A stretch of DNA of 41,237 bases, taken from assembly GCA_000697335.1 (NCBI GenBank), contig JNEM01008663.1:1-41237 (forward strand), written 5' to 3'. The DNA comes from Conidiobolus incongruus B7586 (taxonomy: Eukaryota > Entomophthoromycota > Entomophthoromycetes > Entomophthorales > Conidiobolaceae). The number at the start of each line of letters is the position of its first letter. Position 1 is the stretch's first letter. This document shows, piece after piece, positions 23,038 to 34,860 of this stretch. The position numbers were made by a program, and so were the translations under genes. Below the pieces are notes generated by a model. It made no database searches, had not been told where the DNA came from, and saw nothing but the letters and a program-made list of their open reading frames with translations.

Positions 23038-24352
23038 TTACTTTATTTCATTACGATTAAATAGGTTAGGAGTCTCCCAAAGTTTATTAATACCTGAATT
23101 GATAGTATTGTTCAACTCATTTTTTCTATAGCTAGAATAAAGTATCTTAGAATTTCCAGAAAAATCTTCATTGACAGTATAATTCAACCCTCTTGGTTCA
23201 CAGATATAGGTGTATTTCCTGAAATGGTTGGATTAGTGTTGAAATAACGTTGTTTCCTATATTTTGAAAAATAAAAATTATTATTATATTTACATACATA
23301 CATTACATTGTCACTGGATCAAATCTAATAATTTGATTAAATTGGTTATATTGTTGATTTTGTAATGCTTTAATATTATCAGAAAAGACCTGAAATTGAC
23401 TTTTTGAGTTGTTTCGGATACTATATGGATATAAGCTATTCAAATTATAAGAGCCAAGATTATTCTCTCTTAAATCTGAAGAATTCATGTATTTGGTTGG
23501 GCTTTTCGATATTTCTTGATTTTGAAATTTTATCTTTTCATTAAGAAACTCTTGATAGATGTTTGGGGTGTGTGTGCTATTCATACTATTATTGTGTCTT
23601 TCAGCTCTAAGCTATATTGTTTGTTGATAACTCAAATACTGGGAATAAAACAATTACACTTTAGGTGGCATTTCTTGAATGAGTGGACTTTTATTATTTT
23701 TCAATATTGTTTCTTTTAATGCCTTATTATCTAGTTCTAACTTTTCAATTTTCCTAAATAAAAATCAATAATTTGAGCAGATTTGAATTAAAAAGTGCTT
23801 ACTCCTTCAATTGCTTATTCATTTCTATATGTTCTTTAGCTTTGATGATTACCTTTCTTTGATATATAGTTTTCTCTTTAAGTGATTTGGTTAAAGACGT
23901 AGCATTATTTAACTGATACTATACCATTCATTTTATTTTGATATATGATTTATAGTCATAAACTTACTTGGTAAATTTCAATATAATTTGCTAGTATTCG
24001 TGACGAAGAATTCAGTGACGGTGCTTGACTTAGATCATATTAAATGAATTTAATTCAATAGTACAACTTCAAATTTTAGTTATTTTATACATTAGTTGAA
24101 TTTGAATAACTGGGGTATTTTACCATCACTTCGCATTTATTACATTCGCATTTATTATCTAAAAATTATTATTAGCTTTTATTAATAAATGTGCACCCAA
24201 AGATATATTTTACCAGTTGGAATAATTTTTTCATGAAAACAAATTTCACAAAATATATTATAACATGACAAAATATACCAAGTTTCTTCCCTTTCAGTAG
24301 GATATTGAAAGCGAGAATTGCAATGAAACCAGAATATCTCGTTTAGATGCAT
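23038..24352 (-). CDS. RNF212/Zip3-like RING-coiled-coil protein with degenerate RING
   Basis: Family members (RNF212, HEI10, Zip3) are SUMO/ubiquitin E3 ligases that mark meiotic crossover sites. Seven exons are proposed (minus): 24352-24214; from 24158 (end uncertain); up to 23968 (start uncertain, about 24023); 23918-23803; 23753-23660; 23611-23307; 23218-23038. The N-terminus WFHCNSRFQYPTE then ILSCYNIFCEIC aligns with RNF212 WVFCNRCFQ and NCGHVYCDAC. A later C-x-C-x2-C supplies the last RING pair. Coiled coil follows (about SLKEKTIYQRKVIIKAKE to KIEKLELDNKALKE), then an Asn/Ser-rich tail. Two zinc ligands appear lost: the second Cys is R14 and the His is N32. The exon 2/3 junction cannot be joined with a normal donor. 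It may be a diverged paralogue or a decaying gene. Confidence 0.55.
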
Positions 24353-25235
24353 TTAATGATTTTAAAAAGATTCAATAAAATTTTTAATTTTCCTCTTATT
24401 GTATTAATTAACACCTTATTAATGTTAAATATTAAATATTAAATGCTAAATGCTAAATTAGCCATAATATTTAAAACGAGAAAGTTTGATTTATAACTTT
24501 ATACCATAAATTTATTAAATCTGGTTTACTTTTATATATTTAATTAGCTTAATGAATTTTAAATAAATAAAAATATATCATTTTTGGATAATAGATAAAT
24601 AGATTGTTGAAATTAAACAATCATTAAAAGACTTATCAGGAAATATTGTTAAAAATTGGTTGAATAATTCAACCTTATATTGTTGATATTTTTGGAAAAT
24701 ATATTTGATGACTCTTTGAAATCTATATTAACTAACATTATGAGAATATATTTACTTAAATATAAATTACAAAAATAAATCCGAGAATTAAAAATCTACG
24801 ACCTTAAAAAATTGTAATATATATAATAGGTGTTTATTTGATTAAAATTGTAATAAGTATTAAATTATAGATGGTTAAAGTATATAGTTAATTTATAGTA
24901 TATAAGAATTTCATATAGGACTTGAATTTAATAGGTTATATAAAAAACTAAATATATAAAAAATGATTTATAAAACTTGAAAAAGTTATTAAAATATAAA
25001 TTTTGCTGAAAAAAATATTTACAATCAAATGTTAGTCCCACAATGCTAAAAATGATAATATTGTTTATAAATATACCTACTATTCATAAATTTCAAGTAC
25101 TAATATCTGATATTCGTTTCACCAATCAAATTACATCAGATGTTAGCTGTTGCAAGGAGTATGTATTTACTCTAGCATTATTAGATATACATCTTATATT
25201 ATTCATTGTTTATAGTTAATCAAAGCCAGAGAGAT
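24353..25235. other. AT-rich divergent intergenic region
   Basis: It lies between the divergent RNF212-like gene and XPB relic and would hold both promoters. It includes heptamer repeats at 24424-24460. No gene was recognised. Confidence 0.5.
24424..24460. repeat. Short heptamer array (TTAAATA then TAAATGC)
   Basis: Imperfect 7-nt units repeat about five times just upstream of the RNF212-like gene. Probably slippage. Confidence 0.6.
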
Positions 25236-28168
25236 ATGAATTCGGATTTATCAGATGATGACTAGAGTGAATTTGACGATTTCAACGTCGACGATGTAGC
25301 TGAGGATTAAGTATTAAAAGAACTTTCAGGTATTAGTAGACCTTGCTATATTGTTTTTGATTGATATTAATATTATTTGATAGTATCCAAAGCCACTTAT
25401 ATGAAGGCTGATAGTAATTTCTTACTTATTAGACCTAAAAAATCTGACTCTGATATCTCTACTCTTTTTGGAGAAAAGGATTATCCCGATCTTCCACTCA
25501 GAAAAAATATCTCCTCTAGAGCATTATATATTTTTCCCGATGACGGTCACACCTTCTTGGAAGTATTTTCTCCTTTTGCCGAGCAAGCTCAAGATTTCTT
25601 GGTAGCAATTAGTGAACCAGTTTCTAGGTAAATTTGTTTGAATACTTTGTTTTAGCTAATTTTGTTAATGTTTATATCTAGAACTAACTTTGTTCACGAG
25701 TATAAACTCACTCCGTATTCTTTATATGCTGCTGTATCTGTTGGGTTGGAGACAGAAGCTATTATTTCAGTATTAACGAGATTTTCCAAAGTAAGAATAT
25801 TTTTTAATACAAATTTGACTGCTTTCAACTTATATACATAGGTTCCTGTACCTGAATATATTGTGAAGTTTATTAGACAATGTACCCTATTTTACGGGAA
25901 AGTAAAATTGGTATTGAAGCATAACAGATATTTTGCGGAATCACCATATCCAGAAGTCTTACAAATGCTACTTAAGGCTCCTGCGATCCGTACTGCATGT
26001 TCTCTTTTGTCACCGGAAGAGGATGCCAGTAAAGGTGAATTGATTCATGAAAAAGCTCCTACTGCAAATGGCTTAGTTATCCCTGAGACTAAAAAGCCAA
26101 ATGCAGATAATAACACTGATCAAAATAACCCTAATCAAGAACCGGCAAATAAAGATGAAATATTTTTGGTTGTCCTCAACCAAGAAAAGGATGATGATGA
26201 TGACAATAATGAGCAAGTGCACTCATTCCAAATTCCCGCAAGTCAAGTTGAAGTAAGGATTGTTCTGATTACAAAATTTATTTTCATTAGACAATCTATA
26301 AATTGTCAAAAAACGTTGTAACGTCCTCGATTATCCAATGTTTGAGGAGTACGATTTCCGTAATGATCACATTAATCCAAAACTTAACATTGATTTGAAA
26401 CCTATTATAGCAATCCGTCCATATCAAGAAAAATCACTTTTAGTAAATTGTTTGGTAACGGAAGAGCTGGATCGGGTATTGTTGTACTTCCTTGTGGAGC
26501 TGGTAAAACTCTTGTTGGAATTACGGCTACATGTACTATTAAGAAAAGTGCACTAGTTTTATATACTTCTTCGTAAGTAATACATCTTTAACAATAAACT
26601 TAATATTAAATTTGTTTTTAGAGTATCTGTCCGACAGTGGGACTAGCAGCATCTCATTTGGTCCAGTATCAAGGAGTCGCAAATTGCAATATTCACATCA
26701 GAATCAAAGCAAGTTCTCCAAGGAGATGCTGGTATTGTTATTTCGACATTCAGTATGGTGGCCAATACTCATGCAAGATCCCATCACGCTCAAAAGATGA
26801 TAGACTTCTTGACAGGAAGAGAGTGAGGTTTCTTACTCCTCGATGAAGTATACGTCATCCCAGCAACTATGTTTAGGAGAGTAGTAACAATCATTGCTAC
26901 GTACGCCAAACTCAGATTGACTGCTATCTTAGTCAGAGAAGATGATAAAACTGACGATCTGAACTTTCTAATTGGTCCTAAATTATATGAAGCCAACTGG
27001 ATGGATCTCTCAAGACAAGATCACATTGCCACTGTCCAGGTATTTTTAATTCTTAATTTTGAATATGAAAGGGCATTAATTTTTAATATTTAGTGTGCTG
27101 AAGTATGGTGTCCTTTGACCCCTGAATTCTATAAAGAATACTTGGTAATTTCTCAAAGGTAGTATTCATAATCAGTAATTAATTCATAATTTTAATAATT
27201 ATTTATTTAGAAAAAAGCCTTTAGTTTAAGTTATGAATCCAAAAAAATTCCAAGCATGTCGGTTTCTTATCAAATTTAATGAGGACCTTGGAGATAAAAT
27301 CATTGTATATTCAGATAATGTATTTGCTCTTAAAGTAAGTAATCATTTCTATTTTTAAGTCATTATCATAAACAATATTATTAGGCCTATACTCTCGAGC
27401 TTAAAAAGCCATTTGTTCGTGGTGCTACTGATCAACTGTAAAGAATGAGAATTTTGCAGCAGTTTCAGTTCAATCCTGCTGTTAGTACTACTTTCCTCTC
27501 AGAGGTATGAGTACATTTTAAATAGCAATAACAAAATATATAACATTGCTTTATTTAGGTTGGTGATACTTCTATCGATTTACCTGAAGCAACTGTTTGA
27601 TTCAGGTTTCGTCTCATTACAGTTCAAGAAGACAAGAAGACAAGAAGCACAAAGATTAGGTAAATAGATCAATCATTCACAATTATCGATATATTCATTT
27701 TATGCTTTAGATCGTATTCTTCGTGCTAATCGTCGTAATGACGAAGGTTTCAATGCTTTCTTCTACACACTTGTCTTTCAAGGCACTGACGAAATGTACT
27801 ACTCTCCAAAACGTCAGCATTTCCTAATCGATCAAGATTACGCATTTAAATTGATTACTGAAATTGAAGGTATGTAAGACTGTCTTGACCTTGTATTTAA
27901 AGATGAACACTCCCAATTAGAATTATTAAAACAAGTAATCGATGCCAAAGATTCTAATGCTGAATTTAATGATGACATCTTCACTGGCTATGATGATTTA
28001 GCTACGAGCTTAGAAATTCGACCCTCGAAAGTTGCCAAGAGACAGAGAATTGAATCTAAATCCATCTCTAGTGGCGATAAAATGGTCTACATCGAGCATA
28101 ATACATCCGTTAACTTTAGAAATCGCGAAAGAAATCACTTATTTAAGAAGAGAGATGGTAGAAAGTAA
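25236..28168 (+). pseudogene. SSL2: Broken XPB/SSL2 DNA helicase (TFIIH subunit)
   Basis: Intact XPB is the 3'-5' translocase of TFIIH needed for transcription start and nucleotide excision repair. Conserved blocks occur in order across about nine exons with canonical splice sites: [57 protein letters not shown], Walker [29 protein letters not shown] motif [61 protein letters not shown] and the C-terminal LFKKRDG. It is broken by in-frame stops at 25263, 25308, 26644, 26824 (TGA where family has Trp), 27227, 27439 and 27875, possibly 26299, by frameshifts near 26440 and 27593, and by an 8-bp duplication near 27635. The DEVH box reads DEVY. No intact helicase can be made here. Confidence 0.9.
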
Positions 28169-28570
28169 ATCTATGTTGCTCAAGTCTACTGTTTACTGCA
28201 AATATAATTACACTTTATTTCAGTATATCCTGTATATTAATCTAGTTTATTCGAATCATATGTATTATTTTTATTAATAAATCCATGATCTTTAATCATA
28301 GCATATTTGAATCTACTTTAAAATTGGATCCAGTATATTATCAACAATACTTATACTATTTATTTGTGGACAATCATAAATATAAATATGAATAATATAC
28401 CAATTCGAAAACAATTATTATTGTTAAGGTTATATTATTGAATATCGATATTTAAGCTATTTAATACAATTAACACTATATGAATAATATGCTTAAGTTA
28501 TAACATATTCTACATTTCCATAAAATTTATAATAGCATTTATGTAGCTGTAATGAATAATTATCAACTAT
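28169..28570. other. AT-rich spacer between convergent 3' ends
   Basis: A 400-bp gap between the XPB relic and DNAJC9, which converge. Only 3' UTR-like DNA was seen. Confidence 0.5.
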
Positions 28571-29462
28571 CTAGTCGATTAGACTTTTAGCTTTTTTAGA
28601 GTTTTTTCCTTTTGAGCCGTTAGCTTTCCGCTCGTTCTTCTTAATGATTTCATCAATTTCTTCATCTGTAGGTTTTTCAGCTTTCTTTCCCTTTTTAGGT
28701 TTGCAATATCTTTCCTCTAAATCGTCTAGGAAATGGCTTGATCTCTTCTCTTTATTGGCAAGGATAAGCTGTGCCAAATCTTTAAGATCTTGACCCTTAT
28801 CAGTTTCCCGATCTTTTTGAAATTTCTTTCGTTCTTTGGCAGCTGCCTTCTTTCGTTTCGATTTCTGAGCAGCTGTTAAAGTCAATTTAAAGTTAGGATA
28901 TTCTTCTGTCTCGCCAGCGTCGATAGCATTACGAATAATTTGAACCACCGTCTCTTCATCCTCATTCTCGCGCAGCATGGCACTATCCATGATCTTATTA
29001 ACGTCACCTTTGAATTGTTCGTTAAGAGCAATCAAATCTTGCTTTTCTTGTTCAGAGCCTAAACATCATATAACATTAATTAGAAATATCAAACCGTATC
29101 AAAATAGCATCACCTAAATATTCCTTAGCAAAGTTATCGATATCCTCCAAATTAATTGGATCTAACTTCATATCTCCATCACCACTCTCTCCCTCAAACT
29201 CAGGAACGTGGCCGGTGGTATCGTATCTCGCACGTCGTTCCTCATCCGCCAAGATAGTATAAGCCACTTGAACCCTGTGAAAGTATTTACTCGCCTCACC
29301 TTTTACGTAATCATCAGCATTGGGTAACTTGTCTGGATGGTATTTGAGTGCCAATTTGTAATAATTTTTCTTAATGGTGGATGTGCTGGCGTCCTTATCT
29401 ACGTTTAAGATTTCGTAGAGATTATTCACTTCCATCAATTTTTGGAGTTCTTCTAAATTCAT
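28571..29462 (-). CDS. DNAJC9: DNAJC9-type J-domain co-chaperone
   Basis: DNAJC9 relatives combine a J domain, which stimulates Hsp70 ATPase, with a histone H3-H4 chaperone region in animals. Exon 1 (29462-29114) and exon 2 (29058-28571) are joined across a 55-nt intron within a Gly codon, giving 278 residues. The J domain starts at about residue 15 (LYEILNVDKDAS) with the essential H42-P43-D44 and ends near RYDTTG. The middle has the family block YLGSEQEKQDLIALNEQFKGDV and an IIRNAIDAGE-type segment. The C-terminus is Lys-rich (KKGKKAEK, KGKNSKKAK) and probably nuclear-targeting. It is intact, which contrasts with the broken XPB copy next to it. It shares a 504-bp divergent upstream region with the zinc-ribbon gene. 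Confidence 0.92.
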
Positions 29463-29966
29463 TTTAATCGAATTATATTGGGATTATTTGTGAATTGATT
29501 TATTGGAATGGTTGATTGATTTTATACTTGTAGTTAATTGAATTAAAATTTTGGGTTTTATTTGGTATATATGATTGAGATATTTACTGTTTAATAATTT
29601 GATAAATTTTCTATAATCGTAAAATTTGTTATTTGATGATCTATAAAAAGCAATTTTCAATTGTTCAGGTTAATTTTATCAAATAATGTTTGACGTTAAA
29701 TTTATGGGATTCCTGATACAAATGACGTGAACTTCATTTATCAATACAAATTAAATTCAAGTCACATTATATTTCGTGACATATAACCATTTTATACATT
29801 TAATATTTTGAATTTTCCAAAATTAAAAGCTTAAGCATTTAATATTTTGGCTTAATTTTTACTGGAATTATAAGTCTTTAAACAATCTTTTTTAATAACT
29901 AACCCCTGAATTTTTCTGTTTTGTGTTTTAATTTGTATTTCGAATTTACTAATTAATTGCATTCAA
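29463..29966. promoter_or_regulatory. Divergent promoter region of DNAJC9 and the zinc-ribbon gene
   Basis: A 504-bp A/T-rich gap between two outward-facing starts. It must hold both promoters. No specific element was recognised. Confidence 0.4.
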
Positions 29967-30650
29967 ATGAACAAAACAAAACCTCAAACAACTTATCATA
30001 AACTTGAAGAAATTCCAGGTCATAAACGTTTTACTAGAAGGCGCTGTTATTCTTGTTACAAGACCTTATCCCAAACCAAAGGTTGTATATTTGCTGCATC
30101 GCATGCCAAAAAAGTTAACACCAGATGTAATGAATGTCACAAATATTTTTGTCTCAAGTGCTTCTTTACCAACCACAAAAAGAGTGAAACGTATATGCAC
30201 GACCCTAATACACCAGTAGGACGTCCTAGATTAATAGATTTGGAAGGTTCCAGAAATGCTACTCGAAGGTATTGCGTAGGCTGCTACCAAATTACATCCA
30301 AATTGCACGGTCGCTTAGTTGCCAAAAACCGCACCAAGCGTGTTCAAATGATATGTAGTCACTGTCATCGTCACTATTGTGAAGATTGTTTTGACAACAA
30401 CCACCCGACCTGCGAAATATTTAGGCAGGATCCTTACTCTCGCAAATTTGGTCACCAGTTAGAGGATATCGCACCATCCAAAAATAGGCTTAGGAGGTAC
30501 TGTATTGGATGTTACCAAATATTATCCAGAAAAGAGGGCGCATCTTTTGCTTCATCTCACGCTAGAAGAGTGAGTACCAAGTGTAGTAACTGTTGTAAAC
30601 ACTTTTGCGTTAGATGTTTTCAGGAGTTTCATAGGGTTTGTCAGGTTTGA
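29967..30650 (+). CDS. Protein of three tandem transposase-type zinc ribbons
   Basis: A single exon of 227 residues made almost entirely of three copies of C-x2-C-x23-C-x2-C-x4-C-x2-C-x4-H: C27, C30, C54, C57, C62, C65, H70; then the same set at C103...H146 and C179...H222. The period is exactly 76 residues. Copies 2 and 3 add a Cys three residues after the His (C149, C225), giving eight possible ligands for two zincs. Each copy is preceded by an [IL]-[PED]-rich lead and R-[RY]-[RYC], for example TRRRCYSCY and LRRYCIGCY. The pattern resembles the C-terminal zinc ribbon of PiggyBac-like transposases (PF13842), but there is no DDE catalytic domain. The protein is strongly basic, so nucleic-acid binding is likely (inference). 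It may be a domesticated or amplified transposase tail. Function unknown. Confidence 0.8.
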   Translation: MNKTKPQTTYHKLEEIPGHKRFTRRRCYSCYKTLSQTKGCIFAASHAKKVNTRCNECHKYFCLKCFFTNHKKSETYMHDPNTPVGRPRLIDLEGSRNATRRYCVGCYQITSKLHGRLVAKNRTKRVQMICSHCHRHYCEDCFDNNHPTCEIFRQDPYSRKFGHQLEDIAPSKNRLRRYCIGCYQILSRKEGASFASSHARRVSTKCSNCCKHFCVRCFQEFHRVCQV

Positions 30651-33181
30651 TTTTAGTATTTTGAATCATTGAATAATTAATATTTGTTGGTGATAGTATT
30701 CAGATCATAAGATTTATCAACTATTTAACATAGAGTTGTTAGTTTTAGATGTTTATTTTTAATTTTTTCTTTTATATTTTGATATAATTTGAACTAAGTA
30801 TCAAAGTTTAACCTTTTTAATGATCTATCTTTTCTTCTACTATTCTACAAAATTCAAAATAATATTAATAATATTTATCATTTTCTTTATCTCATTAATT
30901 CCAAGTTATTTTTCAGATCATATTTTTACGAAGGAATCAGACAAAAGATATTTTCAATTGCGGATAAAATAAAATCTATAGCCTAGTAAGTTGCTTTGCG
31001 AATATAACATAAACAATTAAAAACAATTTATATCAATATATATTTTGATTATGATCTATTAAACAATGACATTTAAACTATATTTAATATTATTTTTAAA
31101 TATATATTATACATTATTATTACTATGTTTTGTAATTCATAAATAAAACTTGAGCGCAATTAATTTGGATAAGCAGTATGCCTTTGAAATATTTCCCTTT
31201 TTATTAGTTTCATTTTAGTTCAGTCGATTATCATTAACTAAACAAATGTTTTTTCATCTATTTCATCAAGTCAATAAAACGATTTATATTTATCTAAGGA
31301 AAAATATTCAAACTATTTGAATAATTCATTTTATATTATTGATATTATAATAGTCAAAAATTTTGATCTATTATTAAACTTTGAATAAAATGAAAATGAT
31401 TAATAAGTTTTTTAATGGATTTATTTCAAAAGATAATTTATATCAAATAGTTATTGAAAAGAATATTTAATCTATTATATACAGTTTTAAAATCACAGTC
31501 ATATATATTGTTTAAAAATAATTTAAAAATATAGGTGGTGACTCCTTTCTAAATCCATAATTCTCAAATTTGTATTTTATAACCAATAAAATATATTTGT
31601 GTGGAGAATATTTGTCTATGTTTTCAATTTATAATATTGATTTTAAATAATATAATGAAATTCAATTTGATCATTGTCCTGAAATTTGTTACCAATTTTA
31701 AAATAAACATAGAGCTCTATTTTCTGGTAGTAATATTTTGAATTTTCCATTCTCTAGATTTATCCAACGATAAAACCTTGCGAAATTCAGAAAAATTTAC
31801 CAAAGTAATCAATATCAATATTTTGAAAATGGAAGAGTTACTTGAAAAATATATTATTAGATAAAAATGTATAAATATCATTCTATGAATATGTTCTTTT
31901 GTTTATTCAAATATAAATTTCACTAATGATATCAATTAAAATTTTTAACCACAATATTGTTACATATTTATTGGAATAGTGAAATTAACTTTTTTCATAT
32001 ATCTTTATATATTATGTGATATAATTATTTTTAATTAAATTCTTATTTACTAATTTTCGAATATTTTTATTTTGATTGGTTTTTAAATAGCCTTTTTCAT
32101 ATATTATATAAAAATAAATTATTCAAATATCAATTCTTGAAATGAATATGAATTTTTTGTAGCTAAATTGGAAAAAATTTCATTCATAATTAACTGGTCA
32201 CTTTGATTGGTAAATCTAAAGAGGGTATTACTATCGGAGAAGAAAAATTTCAAAATTGTTACTGCAAGTGAATACTGCTGAAAAAAATATTAGCGGATAT
32301 TATGTGAGATGCTATAATTAATATATAATTTCCTAGTCAATGTTAAAATATATGAAATATTTAAATTTGAATTTTTTTTCAGCTTCAAAAATTCAATACC
32401 TTTCACCCACTTACATGTCAATATTTGCAAGTTATAATTATAAAGAGATCATAATTGGGTGATAAAAATAGAATTATCTGATTAATAAAATTATATAAAT
32501 TTCTGCCTAAAATATTCAGCATTGGTATTTGCATTGAATTTGAAAAAAATTATGATAGTAATTAAATGAATAAAATATGCTATTTAAATAAAATAAAAAT
32601 ACTTAATATAAAAATGAAATATACTAAAATATAACGATTATGGAATTGATTAAAATATTTGGCTCTTCGCGAATATTATCTCTTGCTATGCATTGAAATT
32701 GAGTAAAAAAATGCTGATATATTGAAAATAAATTTTAAACGGAACATCCAATCGAATACACTCGATTATTAGTTGATTTTTATTACTGATATTGAAAAGT
32801 ATAAAAAGATTTTAAAATGATATCCAATAATGCAAACTCAATTTCGAAATTAGTATCATAAATGTAGCTTATATTTGATAATATATATTCCTAGCTGTGT
32901 TAAATTTGAACTCGAAATAAGATCAATACTTGATTCTAACTTAAATATATTAAAGAATTATTATTAAAATCCCATAATTATGTTTTGATGAAATAGATTC
33001 AAAAAAAGTTATATAATCCACCTTAATTCGAGTCATAGTTTGAATTATGTATTAACAAACTTTAACAATTTAACTTCTTTTTGTACCAAAGTACATAATT
33101 TAATATCAATTGTCAAAAATAAAATATCTTTTTGAATAGTGTTTATCCATTTATTCCTATTCTAAAATTTAACATTAACAG
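30651..33181. other. AT-rich intergenic DNA
   Basis: A 2.5-kb gap, very rich in A/T. No exon, tRNA or organised repeat was recognised. The right end is the TAF6 promoter. Confidence 0.6.
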
Positions 33182-34860
33182 ATGACCGAAAATAAAGCTT
33201 TAATATATCCCAAAGAATGTATTAAGGTAGATTCTCATTTCGCCATATTTAAAGTGGTTTATTTATCGATATTGCGCTTAGGATGTTGCCGAATCCCTTA
33301 ATATTAACAATTTATCGGACGAAATTGCTACGGCTTTAGCTCAAGATGTCGAATACCGTCTCAATCAAGTGATTCAGGTATATTAAAATATTAAAATTTT
33401 TTTGTTAGGATTATTTAATTTTAATGATTTTAGGAATCCATTAAATTTATGAGACATTCTCAACGTGAAAAACTGATGGTTGACGATATTAACCACGCTT
33501 TGAGGATTCAGAATGTTGAAGTAATAGAAAATTATTATACAATATAATTTTTATTTATACTTATGCAATTAGCCTCTCTACGGTTTCAACGGTCCGAATA
33601 ACATTGACTTTAAAAAGATTACTCACAATAATCAAGATTTGTACTATTTAAACGACACTGAAATTTCTTTCGATGCTCTTTTTGAAGCTCCATTGCCTCC
33701 CGTTCCACCTGAAATGACTTTTACGGGTAATTTTTTTTCTCATTAGGCTGTATTTAACATTAACATAATTGATGTTGATAGCACATTGGTTAGCTATCGA
33801 GGGTGTTCAGCCACTTATTCCTCAGAACCCTATTGAGAAAGGTAGTTTTAAGCCATTTTATCCTGGATAATATATCTAACTTTAGGTTTAGAAGTTGAAG
33901 ATAAACCCAGCCCTGCTAAGAAGCCCAAGAAAATCGCTGAAGGATCTACTGAACCTGCTAAACTTGAGATCAAATCCTCAGTCAAACACAAACTTTCTAA
34001 AGAATTACAAGTTTACTTTGAAAAGATTGCAAGCGCTGTGGTTAGTTCAGAAGAATCCCTTCGAATTTCAGCCTACCAAAGTTTATCGGAAGACCCTGGT
34101 TTAAGTCAATTATTACCTTATTTTGTTCATTATTGTAGTCAAAGAGTATTTGTTTAATCTTATAAATTAATTTTGATTTGACATTAATTTTTATTATTAG
34201 ATATCAGAAAGCATGAGGGATTTCCAGACTCTCACTTACATTCTCAATATGATTAGTGCCATCATGCGTAGTCCATTCTTTGATATTCAGCATTACTTAC
34301 ACCAATTATTACCATCGATTTTATCTTGCACTTTTGCCAAAGGAACTGGTAACGAATCAACAGAATACCACTGGAATGTGCGTCGCCAAGCAGCCACTCT
34401 AGTTGCCAGAATCTATGCTGATTTTGGTCCTACACATAACAATGTCAAGATCAAAATTAATAACACACTTTATGCTGCACTTTTGGATACTACAAAGCCA
34501 CTGTCCGCACTCTGTGGTGCCCTTATATTAATTCCCATGATTGGTGAGCAATCCTTTAGACAGTCCGTTGTCCCCAACCTCCTCCTCATCGGCAATCGGT
34601 TAACTCTCAAATTATCCGACGACAACCCTCGAATTGTCGCAGAAGCTCGCTATGCCATCGACGAAATTATCAAATCCTTAGAACAAATTGTCAATCACTA
34701 TTCTGAAAGGATCCCCAACAATTTAACCCCTCCCAACGATGAGGAAGTCATCACCAAAACGAGCCGAGGCATTCACCAAGCTGTGGAAAAATCGGAGCAC
34801 TATGCTAAAATTTGGTGGTACTTAGAGCATCCCAACGAGATCGATTTCGTAATGACTTAA
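33182..34860 (+). CDS. TAF6: TFIID/SAGA subunit TAF6
   Basis: TAF6 pairs with TAF9 through a histone fold and scaffolds TFIID (and SAGA in many fungi). Seven exons (33182-33226, 33282-33377, 33434-33520, 33573-33726, 33782-33841, 33886-34145, 34201-34860) join in frame into 453 residues. Residues 1 to about 76 form the histone fold (ECIKDVAESLNI, LAQDVEYRLNQVIQES, LMVDDINHALR). The family PLYGFNGP motif follows, then a Lys/Pro linker. The C-terminal HEAT-repeat region starts at about residue 165 with QVYFEKIASAV. It includes RRQAATLVARIYADFGPTH and LSALCGALILIP. All introns are 50-57 nt and phases match. It is intact, with the usual domain order and a length somewhat below yeast Taf6 (516). 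Confidence 0.95.

Noticed and set aside
18979-28168. Reassigned code with TAA/TAG read as Gln
   Set aside because: Several stops do sit at Gln-like positions, but intact genes here end normally in TAA or TAG, XPB has TGA at a Trp, and both relics also carry frameshifts.
8440-33450. Near-identical exon junctions (GTGATTCAG then GAATC) in the RSA3-like gene and TAF6
   Set aside because: Only about 14 nt match and the proteins otherwise differ; donor and acceptor consensus plus a shared V-I-Q-E-S string explain it.
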